A stretch of DNA of 64,000 nt from Adiantum capillus-veneris (GCA_014529385.2 CM043967.1:128873182-128937181); one strand, 5' to 3'. Positions 19,953 through 32,244 are shown, counted from the first letter of the stretch. The notes: generated from the sequence alone by a model not told the origin. Numbers and translations are program-made.

Positions 19953-21997
19953 AGCATGAAGCATAGCCTCCACCTCTCCGGATTCTTCTCTCTTTTTCAA
20001 CTTCTTGAGAAACAGGACGTGCATGGCTCGCATGATCATGCAACCGTGGTGTGAAAGGAGGCTAAGCAGGCGGTCAGGTCGAGCGAAATTTTGTAACGGC
20101 CGTGTGCAGCCGCTCTTGGAGCGGGAGAGATTCAGTTTTTTCCTGGTCAAAATCCTACACAGGTGGGTTCAGCGGGGTCTCGGCTCCAAGGGGAGAGACT
20201 CTCAACCCTGCGGCATCTCAAAAAGAGAAACACAGTGCATGGCGCTGTTTCTTCTTCCTCGCGCCACGTCCACCACTATTATTTATTTCTTCTTTTTACA
20301 CTTGGGGGCTGCCCATGGTCATAGGGTGGCCAATTAAGATTCTAAGAGTGCATGCCCACCCGAGGAACACACCCAGCAGTTGCAGCATTAGCACACCCTC
20401 GTATGTGCACAACTTGGATGCAGATAGGACATAGGGCTACAAGGTACGAGTTTTTGAGAGATGGAGCATGCATAATGTTCATCAAATAGATAGATTCTAC
20501 TGAGGATAAGCCAGTTCACGAACCATGGTGGCTTGACCAGTTGGGTTTTCAAGCTTTATGATAATTTTACACCGTAGGTTGATTCTTTGTTGATGATTGA
20601 TATGCTTTTCGTCAAGGATCTTGGTATAGCATGCAAGGCATGCGACAAGCTGTTGCAAATTTGCTTTGTCGAGCCAAGAACCATCAACATGCAAAGGGTT
20701 GTCAATCTCTTGGCTTCTAGATTCAAGGAAAGCACGGTAAATAGAACGGTATCCTCAGTGAGTTGAGAAGATCTCCGATACGCAGATTTATTTAAAGCTT
20801 GTTACTAACCTCAGTGGGTCAACAAGGTCACCGATACACAAATTTATTTAAAGCTAACATGCTTATGAGTTTATTTTGCAGAAACGTTTTCATTAGTAAA
20901 AGCAAACTTCAAGGCCATGACTCATGGTGGAAAGGGAAAGGATGTTTGTCAAGGACAACTGTCACAGTGTTTCGGCAAGACCTGCAAGGCATGTTGCATA
21001 GCGGTACAAGTAAGGCCTGCGGCATCATGTAAGGCAAACATTATTAGGAAAATCTATACGAGTAATTTACCAGGTATGTATGCTGCCATGAAATTTTCTT
21101 TTCCATGCTTGTGAAATTTCAATACTTACGGCACAAGCAAGGCTTGTGAGCATTACCAACAGCATGATGGTTTTGTTTTTCTTAATACACGGTGAGCAAC
21201 AACCACTCACAGTAAAGCACGGCTTGAGTGAGCAATGTTCTCATTTACCAGCAATGCTTTTTCCCATACCTGCCAAAGGTCAGGGCATGGTAGTGTTTGA
21301 GCATCTCATGGAGATTGGCATGGTCTATTGATAGCCTTGATACAAGAGGAACAGACCCCTCGACAAGATTGACCATTACTTACAACTTGACAAGGTCAAC
21401 TTTCTTTTGCTATAACATTATACATTAGCAAGAGTATGTATTATCTATGAAATCCAGAATTTCATCAGTACTTACGTGCAACAAGGCTTCCCTTTTGACA
21501 TTGGCATAGCCATTTCCACATTTTGGAATATGCTAATAGAATACAAACTTGGGGGAAGCTTGCCAAGATGTCTATCGTTTTTTCAATCACATGAGGGTGT
21601 AAATGATACATATGCTACCTCCCTCAAGTAGTGCCCCATGTGAGTGACAAGGTTAGTCCATTTTGAAGTTATGATTGTTCTTGTCTATAATTTCATTTTG
21701 GAAAAGATCTCTCTGTTGTGAAAAGCAAAGTGCTTAGGCAGACTACAAAGCAAAGGAAGCACGGCTTCTCTTATGTGCCAAGGTATTATCGATTGACTTG
21801 AAACCAATGATAATAGCACACATCTTTGGCATTGTTTGGATATAAGCTCATAGTTTCTGCAACGGTGCACTATGATGTATCCATGCCAGTGTAATCGTGC
21901 AAGGCATGTATACCAGTGGCTCACATGGTTGAGACTGTCATTGAAACTAAGGGCTTATCGTTCCATTTTTTGATCTGTATGTATGGCATACTATTAT
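19948..21997. other. No gene seen
   Basis: No supported coding region. A direct repeat (20753-20855) and a perfect 7-bp stem with a 3-base loop (CACAAGC, AAG, GCTTGTG at 21132-21148) are the only structures noted. Short ORFs up to about 110 codons overlap each other and show no recognisable domain. Confidence 0.5.
20753..20855 (+). repeat. Two-copy direct repeat, period 56
   Basis: Units 20753-20799 and 20809-20855 both begin CCTCAGTG and end ATTTATTTAAAGCT, with about 80% identity by eye. Confidence 0.8.
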
Positions 21998-22183
21998 GAT
22001 GGACGTACACCACCCATCATTGCATACGCTTCCGCTATCGCACTAGCTACTCTGTCAAGGAAGAGATCAGTTTTGTTGTTGTTTTTAGATGATGGACGTA
22101 CACCACCCATCATTGCATACGCTTCCGCTATAGCACTAGCTACTCTGTTAAGGAAGAGATCAATTGTTGTTGTTTTATTTTTA
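21998..22183 (+). repeat. Two-copy tandem repeat, period 93 bp
   Basis: GATGGACGTACACC starts at 21998 and again at 22091, and the units are nearly identical. The period is a multiple of three, so an ORF (DGRTPPIIAYASAIALATL repeated twice) stays open across both units, and the opposite strand is open too. Openness on both strands argues against treating it as a gene. Confidence 0.9.
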
Positions 22184-23901
22184 TGTTTATTCATAGGCAG
22201 CATCTTATACATCTGCACCTTGCTATAGTCATGCTCACATACAAAGTAAGTGGGTCAAGATGTGACTTTTGGTACCTCTCTCTACGAGGGCATGGTAAAA
22301 TTACATTGATGTACGCTTATAGGATAAGCTATGACACAGGCACGTCTACACTCAAGCATTTGAAAAAATCAATACAACACATAGCGGATTTCCTCAGCCT
22401 AGCATTCTCTCTTTCCAACTTCTATGCGGGAAAGGTAAAACTAGACACAATTTTATTAAACTCTTTCTATCATAACACGGTAACAGAAAGGGCTATGAGC
22501 CAACAGGAAGGGCTACAAGCCAACACTTACCACCTCTTGGGGCATGGCTAAGAGACATCTGTTGGTAAACGGACAAGCAAGAGTCTTTCCATTAGTGATT
22601 TTTTGGACATTATTTTTGCATTCCGCCCTTTAAGTGTGCAAGTCAAGTTGAGTTTTTCAACCTCTTAAACTCGTCCGGGCTTATCTCTACCAAGGTGTAA
22701 GGATGAATCCAGCATTTTAGATCGTATGACTGCTCACAAAAACACCACATTATGGATTTTCAAGTGTGACAAAAATTAATTGTGTACACAACTCCAATTT
22801 CAGTGGAGCTTCTATTAGCACTATGAGTGCTTATACGAGTCCTTATATGCAAACCCAACGGGGTTCACGGAAAAAGACCAAGGGCTAGCTGCTCGTTGAG
22901 CAGTTTTCATGCAACATCTAACCACGGGGTTTGACAATGTTGCTTTAACCAAGGGGTTTGGATTGCAAAGGCAACACCCAAGCTACATGTGCAATCATAT
23001 GCCTACTTGCATTTTCCTAATTTTCAATTAGTGTTCCTAGGCCTTTGTAGGCAGGAAATTTAGACAGATACCTACAAATAAGTGAACACTATGTTCACCC
23101 TCCAGGTACGCATCTAATTTGGTTTTATGTTTTTTTGGTTTGTTTTTTCTACGTGGGATGCAGAAACAATGTTTTCATCCATTTTTGCTCTTCAGCAAGA
23201 TGACAAGGTCATGTAAGAGCCAAGACTTTGGGGCCATAGTGTCCAAAATAAGTTTTTGCATTATGCAGTTATAGACCCATTTGTAGGGTTTATTTGGCAC
23301 ATGTTGTCACATGGGATACACCATGGTCTAGGGACTCAAGGAGTTCGGTTTAGCCAGTGTGGAGCAAGGCTAACGAGTGTCCCTCTCACTCCCATCGTAG
23401 AGTGTTTGGAGTTACCTCCACACATGTGGGATGCATGTCTAACCTCACCACCCTATCTTATTGTAGTATTAGCGAGAACCACGATTAAATTGTGAATCCA
23501 TGGGACAAAGCTGACTCGACTAGTACATAGAGGCTACAAGAGGTTGTCAATCTCTCGGAAAACAACTAATAACTTGCATCTAACTCAAGCTACACTCAAG
23601 TGACCTAAATCACCAAAAGCCAATCGCTCATCGACAAACAAATCACATCTGTTACAACATCAAATGATATCCAAACATAACGAAACTTCTAGGACATGTT
23701 TATAAGACCTAAGCATACATGTTTATGGTCTCAAACCCCACTTTAGGTCAAGTTCCAACATCGTGATTATTAATAGCAGTGGATTTTTGACCTAGTCGTT
23801 TTTGACCCAGAATGCATCTAAATGCTTAGCAATGATGCCCCAATACCCCACCTATGATTAGTTTTTGATTTGAAAGTGTAAATTCCTAGTCAGGATGAAA
23901 T
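22184..23901. other. No gene seen
   Basis: No long ORF, known domain or clear element end. The 122-codon frame at 22183-22551 has no recognisable domain. Confidence 0.5.
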
Positions 23902-24345
23902 TGTGCCGTGGGTCAATGGCGACAAACGCTACAAAATACTGTGAACTGCTTGTGTCAATGCGCACAGCTCTTTTCTGCGGTTCCAATGCAACAAACGCCA
24001 CTGCAATGTGACAATCGGGGAGCGAGTAGGAAGCGCGAGAAGGAGAGGAGTGAGCACTGTTAGCTCACGCTGTGTATTTCATTATCCAAAACTTTTAAAT
24101 AACTTACAAAAATTGGCTTTTATACCTTAGCCAAGGTTTTTGGTGGTCAAAACTAATAGTCTGGGAGTTCTACCAAAGAAGGGTAATGACAGGTTGATAC
24201 AATCTGGAAGCTTGTAGCCCCAGCTCATTAATTACAGAGTTTATCCGAGAAAACAAGAGTTACAATATTCTCAATTTATCAAAATAATTAGTGTTTTACA
24301 GTGAGAACTCCAAAAAATGGTATCCGTGTTAGCCTGTTGCTAACA
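23902..24345 (-). repeat. G5 3' LTR (minus strand)
   Basis: On the minus strand it starts TGTTAGCAACAGG and ends CACGGCACA. A TATA box (GGTATAAAAGCC) lies near 24115-24126 and the purine tract directly precedes it. No matching 5' LTR occurs in the window. Its end differs from the G4 LTR end, so G5 and G4 are different elements. Confidence 0.65.
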
Positions 24346-24360
24346 TTCCCCCCCTCCTCG
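24346..24360 (-). other. Polypurine tract of G5
   Basis: On the minus strand CGAGGAGGGGGGGAA, immediately before the LTR start TGTTAGC. Confidence 0.7.
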
Positions 24361-24384
24361 CTTGTGTCGTCCCTTGGCACACCT

Positions 24385-25428
24385 TTATGGGCTAAAATGG
24401 TCTTCAGGATAGCGGCTCGCGAGGCGCTCTTTAAGTGCATTCAATGCCTTTTGGTATCTGATTTTCCTTTCTTTATCTGGCACTTGTAGAAACTGCAAAG
24501 TTACTCTATTCTTCAGCTCCACCACTGAGTAGCCTACAAACCTGGTGATCACTAGCACAAATATCTTCATTTGCCAAGTGAAGAATCCCGTGTAGAACGC
24601 TTCCTTGAACGCCAACATATTATGTGAAGGTAGAAACGTGCATCTGGCGTAGAAGCCATAGAGGACTTCTTCGGAAGATTGGCCACTGAGATCATAGCAC
24701 AAACCTTTATTACCCTCGGGGAATGACATCCAAGGGGTGCGTGCTTGCTCTGGCTCATGAAAAACTTCAATACATGTGAGCAGCATTCGGCATATTTTAT
24801 ATAACATTGCACATGAGAGATCCAATAGAATTTTGAAGAAGGACATGGCACCCATTAGGGTTTTCACCATGTATTTTTTTGTGGCTGGTCCCTTTTCTGG
24901 AGTTGGGAATCTTGGGTAGTTCAGCCACATTGGCCGCTTCTTCGTTATTGCCTCATGCACTTGCCAAGTCCTTACTCTTGGTACAGGATAGAAAGTGGGA
25001 TCTTTTTGTAGTGCTGCATGTGCTCTTGTGAACAGAATCAAGTCCCTTGGATTCTTTTTCAACCAGCTCAGCCTCCACTTGGGGTGGCCTTGATTTGCGC
25101 CTTCTACTTGCATGTCTTTGTAGAGCCTCTCTTTGACTTGGAGTAACTCCACTTTTATCAGAGGGTATGGCAGGGACTGTTGGTGCCATTGTGCTTTTGA
25201 TTTGATTGGGAGTGAGTTGTGTAACATTGATAGAGTGAAGAACTCTCAACTCCCAATCCATCGTTGCCTTCCACTGCTCATCCATCTCTTGTGTGATCTT
25301 TTCTTTTAGTGCATCTTCTCCAGCTTTTGAGAGCCGGACTATGGGCACTGTGTCTTCATCTGTAATGTTTACTTGAAAATCTTCCTCACCACTCAGCTCT
25401 ACTATGGACCGTGTCTCCAGTTCAGCAA
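24385..25428 (-). pseudogene. G5 ORF in env-like position, unknown protein
   Basis: Read on the minus strand, two overlapping frames (about 25428-24953, then to 24385) make a product of roughly 345 residues with a frameshift near 25100. The N-terminal part is acidic (EEDFQVNITDEDTVP, KAGEDALKEKITQEMDEQW). The C-terminal part is rich in aromatic and hydrophobic residues (MGAMSFFKILLDLSCAMLYKI, FYTGFFTWQMKIFVLVITRF) and ends with a basic segment (KERKIRYQKALNALKERL). It ends about 25 bases before the polypurine tract, the place where Athila-type elements carry an env-like ORF. I do not recognise the family, and the hydrophobic stretches are too interrupted to be sure of membrane helices. Upstream it is cut by the repeat array at 25430. 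Confidence 0.5.
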
Positions 25429-25429
25429 C

Positions 25430-25880
25430 AGCCTATCCCTTTAATTCGAATTTGAGGCTAGGCATGCTTTGCTCATTCAAACTCGAGGCTGATACCTTTC
25501 ATGTATTGTTTGGTGCTTATGCCATAAGAAAATCCCAAAGTAAAAAGGCCAAATCATGCTTCGAAGGCTTGCTCATTCAAACTTGAAGATGAGATCCCTT
25601 TCAAGCAATAAGGACAATATTAAGCCTATTCCTTTCATTCCAACTAGAGGTTCGGCATGCTTACAAGGATTTCTCATTCCACATACCTTTCAAGTATTGT
25701 TTGGTGCTTAATCCGTATGATACTCCCCGAGTCCAAAGGAAAAAGCATCCTTCCAAAGCTTGGTCATTCGAACTTGAGGCTGAGATTCCTTTTAGGCTAT
25801 AAACAATTTCATTCAAACTTGAGGTTGCTCCTTCGAACTTGAGGCCGATTCATTTCATGTATTGTTTGGTGTGACTTTAC
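25430..25880 (+). repeat. Diverged minisatellite
   Basis: Repeated blocks of CATTCAAACTTGAGGCTGA with CCTTTCATGTATTGTTTGGTG near 25470, 25570, 25640-25710, 25765, 25810 and 25835-25873. Spacing is irregular (about 40-190 bases) and units are diverged or partial. It abuts the truncated end of the G5 ORF. Confidence 0.7.
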
Positions 25881-27577
25881 TTTAATTTGAATTCAAATAT
25901 GACGGACATCAAATATGATGAGTGTGAGTGGGCATGCCATCACTGCACATCTACAAATCCATTTCCACTCAGGGATTCATATCACCATGGATCCTCCCAT
26001 CATCACATGCACACTCTTTGATAATTTAACCTCACTATCGACATTATTGCTCTTGATATGATCGTAATATTATGTGTGACCGTTGTAGTAGGAGGAAGGG
26101 GTGGTGGATGTGCCTGTGATGATCATGTCCAAGCTGCATAACAAATGGGGATGATTTTTGGGGATGGTGGGCTGAGTATTGGCGAATGATGCATGTCAAA
26201 TTGGGTGCAAGTTACCATGAGCGGATATGGTTGCATATTGGTGCAGATCTAACCGGCCCTCATATGATTTGTTCCCAGCCATCCAAAGGGCTCTCTCTAA
26301 ATAACAGACTCTCAAGGATGTGGTACCCTTGAGAGTCATCCATGTGGCGTTAATGTTTACTTGCTAAGCCGGTGCAGTAGGTCACTTTTCGGCACTTAGT
26401 TTCTTCACAAGGCTCTTAATTTGCACAAAAGGCGATATGTTCAATCGCCAAAATTGATTAAACATCTTGGTTTATTCTCGGGTAGGTATTGAACTCACGC
26501 GCCCACGAAGAGAGTCATGAGTCAAACCACTAGAGTATAGACCATGGTTGTCAACAGCCTAAGTTCAAACATTAATGGTGTTTAAATTGGGGGGGGGGGG
26601 GGGGGGGGTGTTTAATCCTTTTAAAAAGGTTCTAGTTACCAGTACACGTGACTCCCTACCACATCGGCAGAGAGTCCGATATCTAGCTCGCACCTAGTCA
26701 AAGTGCGTGCTAATTATGGAGCATTTCATAACAATTCATTGACGACAAGCACAGTTGCAATGCAACATTGCTCGATGCTCATGTCTTTTGTGCTACTTCA
26801 ACCTCGTCAATTCATAATGGTGCTACTACTCCATGCTTGCCTTCTGCTTCACAGTGTTGCTGGTATTAATTTGACAATTACCCTACCTATGAATACCTTC
26901 CCATAGCCTTCCTTGCCAAGAGATCCTAGATCAATGTCGTAAGACTAAGGAAGAATTCAAGGATGTACCTACAGTTGGTCCATTTGGATGTTTGTATGGT
27001 GCATAATCGTGTCTTCATTTTGTGGTCGGGTTTGTTTGTTGTGAAAGCCTACTGATTGCCACATGTAGGGTTGTATAAGTTAAAGGTGGTTTTGTGCCAT
27101 GGTAGGAGGCTCAATATTCTTTGCAATAGCAGTGATACTCTACACACATTTCATCATATGCTTGACTCCCACAAATACTCCGAGAGTATTAGACATTGGA
27201 TCGGCTGATCAGGATTAGGGATGTTGCCAACCACGTACTATTGGTATTGCTACAAAATATCTCAAAGGGTGTCCATTCTTGTGCTTCTTTGGCTTGAGGA
27301 CAGTCATGGATTGAAGGCCACTTTAAGGCCTCTCATTTGTGAAGGCAACACACCAGGGCTTTTCTATATCATCAATGTTTGTCTATGAATTCTATGCATG
27401 TTGTCCAAGGCTCTCTATATGGATTAGCAAACGCTCTCGCCTTACGATTGCACAAATCTCTACAATGCTTGGACTTGCCGACGATGTCGATGACGATGAG
27501 GACGACGACGAGACGGGCTGAAATCCGAAAATGCTAAGGGCTGAAATCTGCAAATCTTTATCTGTTGAATTCTGACT
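25881..27577. other. No gene seen
   Basis: No supported coding region. Contains a pure G run (26589-26608), an Asp-codon-like GAC/GAT tract near 27478-27515, and a small direct repeat of GGGCTGAAAT (27515 and 27538) next to the truncated end of G4. Confidence 0.5.
26589..26608 (+). repeat. Poly-G run (20 bases)
   Basis: Twenty consecutive G. It could form a G-quadruplex, or partly reflect assembly error. Confidence 0.9.
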
Positions 27578-30500
27578 CTATGTTTTTGCAAAGATCTTCT
27601 CCTTCTCTAGACCTAATATTACTATGCCTGCTGATGCCTTGTCTTTGGTCCTCTTGTAAGCCCCATCAAAATACAGACTGTGTGCTCCCAGTAGAACTTC
27701 AGGCTCCGGGATAGGCGGTACCTTACTAGGTGCCTCTTTCTTGGCCTTCTCATAACACCTTTGTGTGAGGACATCTGCCAAACAAGCACGGATGGAATCC
27801 TCTACTTGTAGTGTGTAGTCAAACTCTTGAAGCTGCACCACCCACTTTGCTATTCTTTGAGACAATTCCATATGTTGTAGGGCATATGGAAAAACCTCCT
27901 CAGTTGTGATCACCACAAATTGTCTCGGAAGTAAGTAAGCCCGAAACTTCTCCACTGCAAACTTAAGAGCTAGCACCAATTGCTCAGTTGCGTTGAAACC
28001 CTTTTCAGTAGCTGTCATCACTCTACTAGAGAAGTAGACTCGTCTCATGAGAGATGTCTTTGGGTCTTTTTGCATCAAGACAGCTCCTAGAGCTTCTGGA
28101 CCTACACTAGGATTTACATAGAATAATTCACCCCATGTGGGTTGTAGGACGACAGGCAATGAGCTCAAAATGGTTTTAACTTCTTGAAAGCACCTTTCAC
28201 CCTCCTCACTCCATGTCAATGTAGTGTGTTTAGTGAACTGCTGCAAAGGATAGATTGCCTGAGAAAGGAGATGTATGAATCGTCCCATGTAGCGAACCTT
28301 TTGAATGAAGGAGACTAGTTGCTTCATGTTTGAAGGAGTAGGTAAAGCTAACAATGTCTTTACCTTTTTAGGGTCAGCCTCAATACCATCTTGAGACACA
28401 ACATGGCCTAGTAGAGTGACCTTGCTCTCACCTATGTGGCACTTGTCTTTATTCAATTGCCCACCCAATTGGGCCAGACGGGTGAAACCTTCATCAACCT
28501 TGGACAGATGTACTTCCCTAGAGCTGTAAATGCAAAAATCATCAATGAAGACTCGTATGGACTTACCAAAGTAATCCACACATACCCTCCACTTGTAATC
28601 CACACAGGCTCTCCACTTCCCATTTTTCTTTGGTGCTACCACAACTGGAGACACCCACTCAGAATCTTCCACTGGGTAGATAAATCCTGCCTTGAGTAAT
28701 CTTTTTACTTCTTTTAAGAGTGCATCTTGTTGCACTAGCCCTAATCTCCTTATCCTTTGCACCATTGGTTTGGCACCTTCCTTTAATTGGATATGGTGTT
28801 GGGTTACCGTCACTCCTTTAATGTACTCGTAATCAGTTATAAAGAGGCCAGCATGCTTCTTTAGTACCTGCAAATAGGGTTCTCTCTCTTCTTCTAGTAG
28901 GTCCTTAGCTAGCATCTCCTCTAAGCCTGTGGCTTCTTCCTTGTTTAGAGAGTCTTGACCACCTTCTCCTTCTGGGTTTCGTAGTATTATACCCATGACT
29001 TCCAAAGAGCTAGCATCCTCCTCAGATGACTCATCCTCAGATGAAGAGCAGCTGCTTGTTCTCCATTCATCCATAGAAGTCTCCATCTCTAGGTCTTGTT
29101 GTCTACCCTGCTTCATGTCATACACAATTTTTTTTTGCTTGCCACCTACCTTATGATTTGGCCGCAACTCAAGGGAACCTATCTCCCAATCTTGCCTAGC
29201 TTTCATAGCCATAAGCCAAGGTATTCCAAGGATTAGCGGATAGCCCTCCCCCTTAGTTGGGATCACATAAGCATCAATTGAGATTGCAACACCAACAGCT
29301 GAAACCTTCACTCCATTAACCTTTCCCACACAAGCCACCCTTACATTATTTTCCATCTTAGCTTGTAAGGAAGTTTTCTCGTTTACTTCCAAACCCAACT
29401 TGTGCATTAATTTCTCTATCATAACACAAATCTCGGCTCCACCATCTACGTACACATTGGAGACTCGCTGACTCTTAATCTCTGCATCAATGACTGGCAC
29501 GATATCCTTCATGCCTCTTGCACTAATAGACCCAACTGACTTTGCCTTAGCCCTCCTGGTGCTGACCATCTTAGACCAGGTTCTACGCATCTTTGGGGAA
29601 AGGTGGAGGAGTTGCTGCCATGAAATCTTTGGTCCTTTCTTACTCACATCTGCTACCAGGTCGTAAGGTATGGATCCTACCCCAAGTGGAAAGTCTTATA
29701 CTCCTATGTGCCTCCTTGACCTACTCTTCCTTTTCTTGTCTCCTATCACTTGGGAGGAACCCTCATTCCCTTTATCCGGCTCTGAAGCTTCCATTTCATC
29801 AGTTCTTTGTCTCCTAACTCTCTTTATTGGCATGGCATTAGCTTCCTCCATTTTTTCTTTCCCTTTATCCTTACCATTGTCAAGACTTATGATAGAGATA
29901 GCCCTGTCCTCCCCCTTCGATGGTAGTGGAGGGATCTCTGCTGGTGCTTGTGGTGGTGGAGGAGGGGGTCTCAATATTTGGATTGGTGGAGCCACGTGTG
30001 CATTTTGTCCATTTAGTGGCCTAGCTCGAGGAGGAGTGACTTGCTGGCGAGGAGGCCGTCTTTGATTACCATTTCCTTGATAGCGTCGTGGATGGGGTCA
30101 ATAATACATTCCGTGACCTACCTCTCCACAGTTGTAGCAAATGTACTCACGTGCTTGCCTTTGTCCTTCTTGTCTATTTCGTTCATTTCCTGGCTGGGGA
30201 GCCCTTACACCTTGAACCAGATTGATGGGCAGGCTCTCTAGTTGATTGGTGATTTGTTGAAGTAATTCTTGTTGAGAGGACTCTTGGTCTGTTGCTCCTG
30301 TCCCTGCTACTACCCTTGCCGTAGGTTGAGCTAGCGGTGGAGGCTCCATTCCCCCTTGTAGTTGATCTTGGAATTTTAACTTCCTGTCCTTCTCCCTTGC
30401 ATAAGTCATAGCTTTATCAAAGGTATCTGGGAATTTACCTTTTACCTTTTCTCGAAGGATGGGGTAAAGCCCTGCCAGGAAACAGTCCTTCTTTAGGCAT

Positions 30501-30871
30501 TCTGGCGCCCTTTCTCCTTCACCTAGTGATGCACACCATTTCTCCCACAGGTTGGAAAACTTTCCTTCATAGCTTCTATAGTCATTGGGTGATGTTTGGC
30601 GTAGCTCTAAGAGCTGTCTCCATATCTCCTCTGGAGGCTCATGGCGGCAAAATTCTTCGATGAAGGCCATCTTTAAGGACTCCCAGTCTCTTCTTTCTTT
30701 AGGTGCCAAAGTTTGATACCATAATTTTGCACCTTCCCTCAAGACCAAAGTAAAGGCCCTTAACTTAGTAGCTTCGTCATCCCTTCCCGATACCAGAAAG
30801 GCCATTTCCAAATTATCCAAAAAGTCTGGAGCAACCTCCCCATGCTTACCATAAAAATTAGGGAAGGCCAT
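27578..30871 (-). pseudogene. G4 Tat-like gag-pol, broken
   Basis: One frame on the minus strand from ATG 30871: gag (FPNFYGKHGE, LWEKWCASLGEGE), a zinc knuckle that loses its last Cys to a stop (CYNCGEVGHGMYY then TGA at 30098-30100), a Pro-rich linker, TAA at 29696-29698, protease (VDGGAEICVM), RT, RNase H (SSRVMTATEKGFNATEQLVLALKF) and the start of a second RNase H (LYFDGAYKRT). RT has lost about 88 codons relative to G3, including the first catalytic Asp, and the gap is bordered by a 24-bp tandem duplication (28571-28618). FIDDFCIYSS remains. The frame ends inside the second RNase H, so integrase and the 3' end are gone. Domain order and sequence closely follow G3. Confidence 0.9.
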
Positions 30872-31206
30872 AAGTGAGAGAGTAAACAATTACACAAACA
30901 ACTCAAATTTATTTTAAAATAGAGTATGGTAATTACAATTTGGAGCTTTAGCACAACTTAGCTCAAAATAGGATGAAGATCGACACATCAAAGGAATGGT
31001 AATAGTCTAGTAAGGGTAGAATGACAGGATGAGGAGAGCGCAAGATTTCCCCAAGTCTCTCGGCTCCAAACAACAAGGCTATTCTTTACTGATAAAAGAT
31101 TTTTCTATCAATACAAATATTCACATGGATATGACGCACAAAATGGAAAGGAAACATGCGGGGATCATCATTCTCATTATTGGCATCCATACTTACACAC
31201 AAGAGC

Positions 31207-32175
31207 CTAGCTTAGTTGCACCACCTTGGGACCAATGAGCCTGATCAGCCACAGAAGGTCAGCACCTCGGATCACTTCGACTCTTCCTGATGCATCTGTG
31301 AAGACGTAAGGCGTGATGGCAACACTTTGTACAATGCTGAGCCTTTTAGCAAGAAACAATTGGATGCTATTACCATAATCAGCACGACGAATGAAAGTGA
31401 CACCATTAATGTGCAGCACATCATCAACTAAGATAGTTTCCTTAGATTGAGATAACTTCTTGAAAATTAGCAGCAAAGGTAGGGCAGGGAGGCTTTTCAC
31501 CCGGTCTCCAAAGCACTTTGGACAATATCCAAAGTGATCTTCACGCGGACAGGAGGTTGGCTTGGGATTGGTGGTGTCTGGATTCACAAAGTGCACTGGG
31601 AGCACTCGCAGACGGGCGGCAATCTTGTAGGCAAGCCTTCGCCTCTTTGCTTCAGGAGGATTTAGGGGTGAGAGTCGTAGTTGCAAGTTGGAGGTTGAAG
31701 TTGGTTTCTCACTAGCCTTTTTCTTGCCTGTAGTGGTCATGTAATCCCTTATTAATGAGATTAAGCCAAATGTTACCTTACGCTTGAGCACGCGCTGCGG
31801 CCTTGGGCCACTTAGGTGTAGAGGTGATCTTCCTCCTCTTAGTCGGCTCCTCAAGAAAGAGAGGTCTGCTGATGCTTTCTCTTCCCTTAATGTGTGTCAC
31901 AGTACCTTCGTGTATGTTGATGTAGAATATTTCAAGCTCGTGTGCGTTGGAGGTTTCTGGAGCACTCATAGGTTGAGAGGAGAGGTATATCAAGCTCTTC
32001 TTCTCACTCTCCTTCGTTGGCGACGATCACGAACAAGGCATGTAGAAGAACTTACTTCTTGAATTTCAATGACACTGCAACCTGGTAACAAGACCTCGAT
32101 GAAAGCTTTTAAGGCCTCTAAAGCCTCCTCCTCTTCTGTTCTCCAATTTGCAAACTCCTCACGCCATTCGTCCAT
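31207..32175 (-). pseudogene. G4 ORF1 upstream of gag, unknown protein
   Basis: ATG 32175 lies about 50 bases after the primer site. Three frames follow each other (32175-31990, then about 31993-31778, then about 31854-31207) and make roughly 320 residues with two frameshifts. The N-terminus is acidic and helical (MDEWREEFANWRTEEEEALE), the middle basic (SKxxK-rich), and the end hydrophobic (SIQLFLAKRLSIVQSV ... GRVEVIRGADLLWLIRLI). Ogre/Tat elements are known to carry an extra ORF1 before gag. The last 45 residues loosely resemble the small pre-gag protein of G3 in hydrophobic pattern and order (K/R pair, Q, G-R-V-E-hydrophobic-I), which is suggestive only. Confidence 0.6.
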
Positions 32176-32227
32176 GTTGTAGATTGCACATCTTCATTGC
32201 TTGTGGACTGAAGGTCTGTGTAGCCCT

Positions 32228-32244
32228 CCTCCGTGGGGGCACCA
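32228..32244 (-). other. Primer-binding site of G4
   Basis: On the minus strand TGGTGCCCCCACGGAGG, three bases after the LTR end. Identical over this length to the G3 site at 48051. Confidence 0.85.

Noticed and set aside
19836-20150. ORFs encoding long Ser-Leu or Arg-Glu repeats (also near 1222-1503, 47521-47831, 56078-56329, 62531-62823)
   Set aside because: They are translations of CT/GA microsatellites with no other conserved content.
22183-22551. 122-codon ORF
   Set aside because: No domain and overlaps the end of the 93-bp repeat; expected by chance in this AT-rich stretch.
25404-25842. Short ORFs in the minisatellite
   Set aside because: They follow the repeat units and change frame between them.
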